Below are positions 4,317 to 9,943 of a DNA stretch of 9,943 bases, piece by piece. How positions within the stretch are numbered: the stretch's first letter is position 1; each line of letters opens with the position of its first letter. The DNA comes from Methanosarcina sp. (GTDB taxonomy: Archaea; Halobacteriota; Methanosarcinia; Methanosarcinales; Methanosarcinaceae). The translations under genes and the position numbers were made by a program. The DNA lies in NCBI GenBank assembly GCA_017883485.1, contig JADGNM010000065.1, positions 1 to 9,943 of the forward strand. The letters are read 5' to 3'. The notes beneath the pieces were generated by a model, which was given only the letters and a program-made list of their open reading frames with translations, searched no databases and was not told where the DNA came from.

Positions 4317-6380
4317 TCAGCGGTGCCTTACTACGCAATTTGAAAGTCCCACAATTTCCACGATATCACTGTTGTCCGGGGAATGGATTATCATCTGTCC
4401 TTTTTTAAGATATGGAATTCTCCGTTCATATTCCTTCGGAACTTTGAGAGATGTTATAGCTGCATCGTTGTTGAGGTTAAGGATCAGTTTCGTATTGACC
4501 TGTTTGAGAACAGTATCATCGATATCCTGTGGGTCCTGCGTGATCAAAAAAAGCCCAAGTGCTTCTTTTCTACCCTGGCGGGCCGCATCTGCGAAACGGG
4601 AGATAATAAGGCGGGCGTGTTCCCCATTTGCCTTTGAAAGGTAGCGGTGGGCTTCATCCATTGCAAGGATGATCGGAGTTTCCTTGATTGCATCCTTTCC
4701 GGTTGTACTGAGCTTGTTATCCACTATCAGGCTCATGATAGTGAGCACAATAAGGTCACGGATTCTCGGAGCGCTTATGTATTCGGTAGGGAAAACCGAA
4801 ATCTGTCCGGGCTTGAAGATTTTATCCAGAATTTCAATAATTGGGGTTGCGTCCTGGTCAAAAACCTTTGAGTAAAATGGGCTCTTTACTCTTCTCACAA
4901 TTCCATCGTATGAGGACTCATGCAGCTTCCCGCTGTCAACGTAGTAAGAACGAGTACCCTCATTGTCAATATGGTTAATGAAATTGAGATAAGTGTGGGG
5001 CACGCTTGATTTGAAGAAGTCCCCAAGAAGCACTTCAAGCCCTATGTACTGGAGTTCGGACATTCCGGCCGCTGCAATAAGCCAGGGATTGTGCTTTACA
5101 AGGGAAAAAGGAATCGTAAACTCAACTTGTTCGGCCCTTGACTTGTCCCCAGGATATCTTTGCCCGTCGATCTTTGCGACAAAGGCTTTTGTAAACTGAA
5201 CACGGCCGTAAGCAACATTTTCAGACTCAAACCTGAATTTGTTATCCTCAGTTAAGGTCTCATTGTCCTCAAAAAACTGGGAATACTCATCCTGAGGGTC
5301 CATGATCACCAGGCAGGGATTTCTTCTGGCCTTATCAGGAGAACTCCGCAGCCTGTATCTATTGCTTTCTGTCATGAACTGGCAGAGGATATTTTTTGAG
5401 AGGAAAGTCTTTCCAGTCCCTGTACTCCCGCAAACGAGCATGTGCCTGAAAATGAGAGGGTCGCCCATGGAATAGTCATTTCTGAGGTAATACGCAACTG
5501 TTTCGGGCTCGGAATGGGTCTTTACAAGTTCTCCTCCAACGCTCAGGTGCCCGAGAAAAATGCCTTCTTCAGGAATATTAAGCCCTATCTGAACCTCAAG
5601 CCTGTCTGTAACAGGCAGGATAGGAGTATTGGGGCGAGGAATCCTGTCTGCCATCCTCCTTGTTAGCGTACTGTCGGTCTTCCGGTATAGGATGCAAAGA
5701 GGATCAAGGCAGGCAAGAAACTTATAGTCTGCTTCGTTTATAGGGCTTGCACGGGCACTGAGCATCCGTCTTGAGTGAATCTCGGTTGCGTCGTCTACTG
5801 CAAACTCCTGCCTGTACTGGAGTTTTCCTACTCTGGCAAAGAGCTTTTCTCCGTTTTCATAGGACACAACCGCATAAGTTCCAAGCCTGATCTCGCTCCT
5901 TCTGAAAGATGTAATATATCCTGTGATCACAGCTCCTGAGGGAGTTATTTCGAGAGGATCTATCCCTGCGGTTATAATACCAAAGGCTTCTGAAGACGAG
6001 GAGATTTTTAAGACGTTATCGTCATAGCCTGCGAAAGCTTCAAAAGGAAGATCTTCTTTTTCGGGAAGCTTGACAGCCTGTGACTTCATTGATATATCTG
6101 GGAAAATAGAACCGGATTCAGGTGTAAGCATTGTAGCCTGATTTAAAGCGACTTCAAGAGAATTGGCGACCTTTTCCGTTATCTGAATCTTAGGATTTAT
6201 CTGAATCTCAGGATTTTCCTCTTCAGGAATTTGCTTAAAGCCCGAGTTTCCTTCTGCTCCTGAGTTTCCTTCTGCTCCCGAGTTAATTTGAGGAGCCGAT
6301 CCCTTTTTCGATCTGTCTGAAACAAAAGCCAGAATATCGGCATCTTCATATTTCAAAAAAATTACCCCAACGAGTGTCAT
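4317..6380 (-). CDS. herA: HerA-type DNA translocase/helicase ATPase
   Basis: A 687-residue FtsK/HerA-superfamily ATPase that forms a ring motor on DNA and works with NurA to resect DNA ends for recombinational repair. After a variable N-terminal extension (about residues 20-110), the HAS-barrel spans about 131-215. Then come Walker A GSTGTGKT (318-325), the MDPQDEY motif (360-366), Walker B ILAMDEAH (571-578, D575/E576), and ARQGRKEALGLFLITQ (600-615), which contains the likely arginine finger and sensor glutamine. Family members are often 500-600 residues; the excess is the extension. The ATG at 6378-6380 lies 35 bases inside the end of nurA and has no Shine-Dalgarno. A TTG at codon 9 (6354-6356) has GGGGT 7 nt upstream and would reduce the overlap, so it may be the true start. 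Co-transcription and translational coupling with nurA are very likely. Confidence 0.93.
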   Translation of the reverse strand: MTLVGVIFLKYEDADILAFVSDRSKKGSAPQINSGAEGNSGAEGNSGFKQIPEEENPEIQINPKIQITEKVANSLEVALNQATMLTPESGSIFPDISMKSQAVKLPEKEDLPFEAFAGYDDNVLKISSSSEAFGIITAGIDPLEITPSGAVITGYITSFRRSEIRLGTYAVVSYENGEKLFARVGKLQYRQEFAVDDATEIHSRRMLSARASPINEADYKFLACLDPLCILYRKTDSTLTRRMADRIPRPNTPILPVTDRLEVQIGLNIPEEGIFLGHLSVGGELVKTHSEPETVAYYLRNDYSMGDPLIFRHMLVCGSTGTGKTFLSKNILCQFMTESNRYRLRSSPDKARRNPCLVIMDPQDEYSQFFEDNETLTEDNKFRFESENVAYGRVQFTKAFVAKIDGQRYPGDKSRAEQVEFTIPFSLVKHNPWLIAAAGMSELQYIGLEVLLGDFFKSSVPHTYLNFINHIDNEGTRSYYVDSGKLHESSYDGIVRRVKSPFYSKVFDQDATPIIEILDKIFKPGQISVFPTEYISAPRIRDLIVLTIMSLIVDNKLSTTGKDAIKETPIILAMDEAHRYLSKANGEHARLIISRFADAARQGRKEALGLFLITQDPQDIDDTVLKQVNTKLILNLNNDAAITSLKVPKEYERRIPYLKKGQMIIHSPDNSDIVEIVGLSNCVVRHR
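6181..6216. repeat. 18-bp tandem duplication in herA, copy A
   Basis: Units 6181-6198 and 6199-6216 are 18 bp each and differ at one base. They encode the repeated hexad seen as NPEIQI/NPKIQI around HerA residues 56-67. The duplication keeps the reading frame and lies in the low-complexity N-terminal extension. Confidence 0.8.
6244..6279. repeat. 18-bp tandem duplication in herA, copy B
   Basis: Units 6244-6261 and 6262-6279 are 18 bp each and differ only at the last base, followed by a partial third unit (6280-6284). They encode the hexad NSGAEG twice plus NSG, around HerA residues 33-47. The unit length equals that of the nearby repeat at 6181-6216 although the sequence differs. Confidence 0.85.
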
Positions 6381-7692
6381 TATAAGTAGTATCGGGATTC
6401 ATGCTTTCAAAGAATTTATCGATTTCGTCCCTCTCAACTTTCCTGATTTTTGCCAGATGGTCTGCCTTTGTGAGGGTGAGGGGAAAACCATGCAGAGAAA
6501 GTTCAAAGAGCACTTTTCTGGTAATCTGCATGCGCAGGAAATCATCCTTAATTAGCCCGTAAGGAGCTTCAACCTTGAAGACTATATCCTTATAGGGTAC
6601 GTAGAGCATGAAAAAACAAAGGGCATAATCCTCAGGTGAGAACGTGTGCCTGAGTTTTTGCTGGAGCGCATCTGCGGCTGCAAGAGGTGAAGTCCCATTA
6701 AGCAGCCTCTCATAAAACCTGTTGGGCTGTAAAAACCAGTTAGTGTAAGTAATGTAAGTATTTCTGGAGCCATTGGAACCATTATACCTGCCATTTTTCC
6801 CACTATTCTTTGAATTCCGCTCATCATGCCCCTGTCCGGATATGCCAACTTTTTCCGGAGAAAGAAGATTCTTGAAAAATTGCGAATCAAGTATCCAGGG
6901 CAGGTCAAAAAACTCCTTTTTCTTTCGGACGCTGTCCATGATCTGCACATCAGTCGGATTTTTAACAAACCCTATCAAAGGCATGTGCTTTTCCATAAAA
7001 TGGTCCATAATGTCAATGTAGTTCTGGAGGATTTTTCTGGCATTATCGTTCTGCCGGATTTTGACTTCCTCATCATCCAGCACCATCCAGTACATGAGCT
7101 GCTTTGGGTAAATCGGCCCGTCCATTATGAAAAAGCTCTCCGGCTTCATCCTATCTTTCATAAAAAGAATATGTTCGGATTCTGCAAGGTACATGGCAAA
7201 ACTATGAACCATGTCAGGAGCTTTTCTTTTCAGCTCATCCGGGGCAATTGTGACCAGTTTCGCCCTCCCAAGTCCTTCATCAAAGGTTTCCCAGCCTGAT
7301 GTTGCCTGCATGGCCACCCTCTGTGAAGACGAATAAGCAGCACATACAATTGTCCTGCATCTCAGGATATCAAGATCAGTAGGTGTTGCAGCCAGCCCGC
7401 AGTGGCAAAAATCAACGAAAAGCCCGCTGTCATAAGTCCTCGGATTTGTGCTCCCGCTGTCACAGGCATAAGTAACCGGATACGGGTCCTCGCCCTGTGC
7501 CATGAGCTCAGTCCTGACAATCCCTCGAAAGAGCCTGTCCACTGCCTTAAGAATGACCTTCCCGTCGAGCTTCAACTCCTCAAGCAGCGAATAGATATCT
7601 GTCGCCGTCTTCGGCTCCTCAACATCAAATGACCGGTCAATCCTTTTTGCAAGATCCGAGATCTTATGCATATGCACGGGCTCAAGGGTCAT
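6346..7692 (-). CDS. nurA: NurA-domain nuclease
   Basis: A 448-residue protein of the NurA family, a metal-dependent nuclease that with HerA degrades the 5' strand at DNA ends. Metal and active-site motifs are visible: ACDSGS with Asp78, FIMDGPIYPK with Asp191, GFVKNP (241-246), LDSQFF with Asp269, EAPYGL (375-380), and a closing ADHLAKI with His412. A hydrophilic Asn/Gly/Ser/Lys/Arg-rich insert occupies about residues 286-311 (bases 6760-6837) between motifs, probably a disordered surface loop. The ATG at 7690-7692 is the first in frame; no Shine-Dalgarno precedes it, but a TATA box at 7714-7725 puts the transcription start almost at the ATG, so the message is probably leaderless. herA follows with an overlap. 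Mre11 and Rad50, often linked to this pair in other archaea, are absent from the window. Confidence 0.9.
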   Translation of the reverse strand: MTLEPVHMHKISDLAKRIDRSFDVEEPKTATDIYSLLEELKLDGKVILKAVDRLFRGIVRTELMAQGEDPYPVTYACDSGSTNPRTYDSGLFVDFCHCGLAATPTDLDILRCRTIVCAAYSSSQRVAMQATSGWETFDEGLGRAKLVTIAPDELKRKAPDMVHSFAMYLAESEHILFMKDRMKPESFFIMDGPIYPKQLMYWMVLDDEEVKIRQNDNARKILQNYIDIMDHFMEKHMPLIGFVKNPTDVQIMDSVRKKKEFFDLPWILDSQFFKNLLSPEKVGISGQGHDERNSKNSGKNGRYNGSNGSRNTYITYTNWFLQPNRFYERLLNGTSPLAAADALQQKLRHTFSPEDYALCFFMLYVPYKDIVFKVEAPYGLIKDDFLRMQITRKVLFELSLHGFPLTLTKADHLAKIRKVERDEIDKFFESMNPDTTYNDTRWGNFFEI

Positions 7693-7713
7693 ACATGGAA
7701 GATACTTTAAGGA

Positions 7714-7725
7714 GTTTATATATTT
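7714..7725 (-). promoter_or_regulatory. TATA box of the nurA-herA operon
   Basis: On the minus strand this reads AAATATATAAAC, a strong archaeal TATA element centred near 7719. The expected start about 25-27 bases downstream falls at about 7693, adjacent to the nurA ATG (7692). This supports a leaderless or nearly leaderless transcript. Confidence 0.6.
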
Positions 7726-7854
7726 GTTGAGTGAATATGGAAAAATGCAGCACTTTTTAGAAAAAAGCTGTGCAGGAAATAAAGAAATATAACGAAAGGT
7801 TTTTTCATAAAATCCTTTTCAGGTAAAACGGGAAAAACGAATTGCCCCTCTGAT

Positions 7855-7962
7855 TTATGAATCTTCAATCTTTAAGCTGTCAACCTTTCCTTTTTCATTG
7901 CCAATATAATAGGATTTTGCAATCAATTCTTTAAGGGCCGGCGTTTCAATGATGGGCTTTAT
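7855..7962 (-). pseudogene. Coding-like 35-codon remnant after the aldehyde dehydrogenase
   Basis: Immediately past the dehydrogenase stop, in a different frame, 35 sense codons run to a TAA at 7855-7857. The peptide starts KPIIETPALKELIAKSYY and has well-behaved amphipathic composition and normal-looking codons, but there is no ATG/GTG start or ribosome site and an in-frame TAA lies at 7963-7965. It looks like the C-terminal end of a lost gene. I do not recognise the family. The rest of the spacer to nurA (7693-7854) shows only a weak A/T-rich hairpin around 7748-7770. Confidence 0.35.
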
Positions 7963-9322
7963 TTATTGACCAGGACAGTCTTTATATTCACAAATTCCTT
8001 GAGCCCGTAGTGGGAAAGCTCTCTTCCGATTCCTGAATTCTTGATCCCTCCAAAAGGCAGTCCTGGGTCGGACTTGATCAATCCATTGATTGATACAAAT
8101 CCCGACTTAATCTTTTTTGCAAGCCTTTCGACCCTTTCCGGATCTCTGGACCAGATTTTTGCCCCAAGCCCGTACTCTGTGGAGTTTGCAATTTCGACTG
8201 CCTCATTTTCGTCCCTGGCTGTACTTATAGGCGCAATGGGCCCGAAGACCTCAATATTGCATACTACCATATCGGTGCTGGCTGCAGGAATAATCGTAGG
8301 ATTGAAGAAAAAGCCTTTTTTGGGCTCTTCTCCGTAAGTTATAGGCTCTACTCCTTTCTTTCTTGCGTCTTTCAGAACCTTTTCAAGATTGCTGACAAAT
8401 TCCTTCTTTACAGGAGGTCCGATGTCAGTTTCCTCATCCATCGGATCCCCGATTTTCAGTTCCTGGATATGGAGTTCGAATGCCTCGATAAAATCCAACA
8501 CTACATCCTCTACAACAATAAATCTCTTGGAAGCAACACAGCTCTGTCCTGCATTTAGAAAACGGGACTTTACAGCTGCTTGCGCAGCCTTCTCGATATC
8601 CGCATCTTCAGGCACTATAAATGGGTCGGACCCTCCCAGTTCGAGTACTAAAGGCTTGATAGCTCCTCCGGCAAGTTCCCCGATTTTCGAGCCTGCATCT
8701 ATGCTGCCGGTAAGCGAAACCCCGTCCACCAGTTCTTCTTTAACAATCTCCATTGCAGTCTTCGTTCAATCAAAAGAGTCTTGAAAACGTTTTCCCCGAG
8801 TCCGGCTTCCTGAAAGACCCTTTCAATTTCAAGAGCTGACCTTGGCACGTTTGAGGCATGCTTGAGCACACATACATTTCCTGCACACATTGCAGGCACT
8901 GCAAACCTGAAAACCTGCCAGAACGGGAAATTCCAGGGCATGATCCCGAAAATCACTCCAAGAGGCTCAAAAGTTACGTAACTCTTCTCAAACCCGAGAT
9001 CCACAGCTTCATCCTTTAATAATTCAGCCGCATTTTCTGCATAATATTCACAGAGCCGGGCGCATTTTTGAATCTCGACTTTCGATTGCCTGATGGGCTT
9101 TCCCATCTCAGTTGTAATAATTTTGGCATACATGACGGTATTTTGCCGAAGCACCTCTGCAACATTCCTAAAATAATTTACCCTCTCCTCCGCAGACAAT
9201 GAACTCCATGCTAAAAAAGCAGCCATGGACTTTTCAATCTGGGCTCTACATTCTCCAATAGAAAATGAATCATATGTCCAGTTTACCTCTTCAGTATAAG
9301 GATTAATGGATTTAATTTTCAT
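7959..9322 (-). pseudogene. NAD(P)-dependent aldehyde dehydrogenase (succinate-semialdehyde type), frameshifted
   Basis: Two frames together give one ALDH-superfamily enzyme of about 454 residues, the usual length of short succinate-semialdehyde-type dehydrogenases, which oxidise an aldehyde to its acid. The N-terminal part (9322 down to about 8766) holds the cofactor domain with PWNFPFWQ (Asn131) and KHASNVP (Lys154). The C-terminal part (about 8765 to 7959) has LELGG with the general-base Glu and GQSC with the catalytic Cys 34 residues later, the normal spacing, then EVFGPIAPI and the closing PFGGIKNSGIGRELSHYG. The frames break at 8763-8767, where one base appears missing; beyond it the first frame reads 20-odd unrelated residues to a stop at 8699. 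No other lesion is seen. It begins at ATG 9320-9322 after a GGGGGGAG ribosome site. It is either a recent pseudogene or a sequencing error; the true substrate is unknown. Confidence 0.88.
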
Positions 9323-9367
9323 ACTCTCCCCCCAAAAAGATTCATTTAGTAATATTGAAATTCCCTG

Positions 9368-9378
9368 TATTATAATTT
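9368..9378 (-). promoter_or_regulatory. Possible TATA box for the aldehyde dehydrogenase
   Basis: The minus strand reads AAATTATAATA. A start about 25 bases downstream would lie near 9347, leaving a leader of about 25 nt that includes the G-rich ribosome site just ahead of the ATG at 9322. Moderate match only. Confidence 0.35.
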
Positions 9379-9443
9379 GAGGCTAAATAATCAAAACCAT
9401 TTTTCCGGACTTATTTTTCCACCTCAACTTGCCTTCTAGAAAA

Positions 9444-9483
9444 TCTATATAAAAATATACCACATAATAACACATATAAAAAC
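9444..9483 (+). promoter_or_regulatory. Promoter region of the DUF3303 gene
   Basis: Two TATA-like elements lie here: TCTATATAAAAATA (9444-9457) and CATATAAAAAC (9473-9483). The first predicts a start near 9477 and a 40-odd-nt leader; the second a start near 9503 and a short leader that just includes GGAG at 9507-9510, 9 nt before the ATG. The first is the better consensus. Confidence 0.5.
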
Positions 9484-9519
9484 AGTATAATGTACTAAAT
9501 CTAATAGGAGAATGGATAT

Positions 9520-9837
9520 ATGCTGTTGATAGATATAACAACATTCAAGCCTGAAGATAGTGTGGAATTATTTAAACGTTGGGAGGTGGGGGATAAGGCT
9601 TCTACAAAAGGGCTGAAAGTAGTTAGCCAATGGTTTGACGCAGGAGGAGGGCGTGTAATTACTCTATTTGATGTTGAGACTGTTAAGGACTACGTTATTT
9701 ATAATTTCCCCTTTACCGATTTATGTGAGGTTGACGTTTTCCCTGTTATAGAGGCTGGTGAGTTTAAAGAGTTCGCTTCAAAGTGCATGGAAAATTTAAG
9801 AAATATGAGGAATCTTCCAGAGAATACAGCACCGTAA
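9520..9837 (+). CDS. DUF3303 family protein
   Basis: A 105-residue soluble protein that matches the DUF3303 family (small alpha/beta proteins frequent in methanosarcinal genomes; biochemical role unknown). The family look is visible in the opening strand MLLIDITTFKPED, the helix around residues 15-20 (ELFKRW), the VVSQWFDAGGGRVITLFDVE core (about 35-53), and the later strand CEVDVFPVIE. This pattern suggests a ferredoxin-like dimeric alpha/beta barrel fold, which is inference. The start at 9520 has GGAG 9 nt upstream and a TATA region at 9444-9483. It is divergent from the broken aldehyde dehydrogenase, separated by 197 bases, and followed 30 bases later by a strong structured element. Confidence 0.8.
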   Translation: MLLIDITTFKPEDSVELFKRWEVGDKASTKGLKVVSQWFDAGGGRVITLFDVETVKDYVIYNFPFTDLCEVDVFPVIEAGEFKEFASKCMENLRNMRNLPENTAP

Positions 9838-9868
9838 ATTTCCTGCAGTTTTATTACTAGGGAGCGCA

Positions 9869-9917
9869 GAGGGTCACGAATACCCCGACCTTCAGGTTGG
9901 GGATGAAGTGGACCCTC
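9869..9917 (+). mobile_element. Solitary IS200/IS605-like end or omega-RNA-like nested hairpin
   Basis: An inner 8-bp stem (CCCCGACC 9883-9890 with GGTTGGGG 9895-9902, one G-T wobble, loop TTCA) is enclosed by an outer 7-bp stem (GAGGGTC 9869-9875 with GACCCTC 9911-9917). This resembles the subterminal hairpin at the right end of TnpB-bearing IS200/IS605 elements, which also forms the scaffold end of the associated guide RNA. No tnpB coding sequence precedes it: the DUF3303 gene ends only 32 bases upstream. It may be a solo end, a non-autonomous element, or simply a terminator hairpin for that gene. The element continues, if at all, beyond the window. Confidence 0.4.
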
Positions 9918-9923
9918 GCCTCT

Positions 9924-9941
9924 TTTTGATTCCGATCAAAA
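9924..9941. repeat. Perfect 7-bp inverted repeat at the window edge
   Basis: TTTTGAT (9924-9930) and ATCAAAA (9935-9941) pair perfectly around TCCG, just outside the nested hairpin at 9869-9917. It contains TTGAT, a pentamer known as the target motif of some IS200/IS605 elements. It may equally be a weak terminator stem. Confidence 0.4.
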
Positions 9942-9943
9942 TC

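Noticed and set aside
6826..7299. Plus-strand open frame of 157 codons opposite nurA
   Set aside because: Shadow of nurA, whose nuclease motifs are clear; composition of the antisense product is not protein-like.
4317..7692. NurA-HerA as an antiviral defence system
   Set aside because: HerA-like ATPases occur in defence cassettes with Sir2 or DUF4297 partners, but here the partner is a canonical NurA nuclease and no other defence gene is nearby; housekeeping end resection is the simpler reading.
8389..8784. Plus-strand Ser-rich open frame opposite the aldehyde dehydrogenase
   Set aside because: Antisense to conserved ALDH motifs; the Ser/Ile/Thr excess comes from the reverse complement of the coding strand.
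1..9943. CRISPR array, tRNA or rRNA genes
   Set aside because: No regularly spaced repeats and no cloverleaf or rRNA-like sequence was noticed on either strand by eye.

Overview
The window reads as chromosomal DNA of a methanogenic archaeon, most likely Methanosarcina or a close relative. The evidence is archaeal TATA-type promoters, a NurA/HerA repair pair, an archaeal-type cobyric acid synthase, a DUF3303 protein, long AT-rich spacers, and a mix of Shine-Dalgarno-led and apparently leaderless genes. The genus is inferred from gene content and style; no rRNA or other marker gene is present.

Layout. (1) 1-2400, minus strand: a small thioredoxin-fold protein with a CPYC active site (120-512), and adenosylcobyric acid synthase cbiP (775-2232). 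The upstream region of each carries short direct repeats that look like operators. (2) 2400-4316: a gene-poor stretch. It holds a decayed C-terminal fragment of an FtsX/MacB-type ABC transporter permease (2522-2926, one in-frame stop), a promoter-hairpin-T-tract unit that could encode a roughly 80-nt RNA (about 3064-3142), a 73-residue orphan protein (3284-3505), and a 78-residue two-helix membrane protein (3888-4124) behind a 382-base spacer. (3) 4317-7692, minus strand: the nuclease-helicase pair nurA-herA, overlapping by 35 bases or fewer and apparently transcribed as a leaderless message from a TATA box just upstream of nurA. Both proteins carry Asn/Gly/Ser-rich low-complexity segments, and the long HerA N-terminal extension contains two separate 18-bp tandem duplications. 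(4) 7855-9322, minus strand: an aldehyde dehydrogenase broken by a single frameshift, followed by a 35-codon coding-like remnant. (5) 9323-9943: a divergent promoter region, a DUF3303 protein (9520-9837), and then a compact nested hairpin that resembles the end of an IS200/IS605-type element (or its omega-RNA/reRNA scaffold) with no tnpB beside it.

How the genes work together. NurA and HerA form the only clear functional unit: HerA is a hexameric DNA translocase/helicase that partners the NurA nuclease in DNA end resection. CbiP acts in cobamide synthesis, which methanogens need for methyltransfer. The other genes look independent. I found no CRISPR array, tRNA, rRNA or intact transposase, and no convincing new multigene system. 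The best leads are the putative small RNA at 3064-3142, the solitary IS200/IS605-like ends, and the repeat expansions in NurA and HerA.
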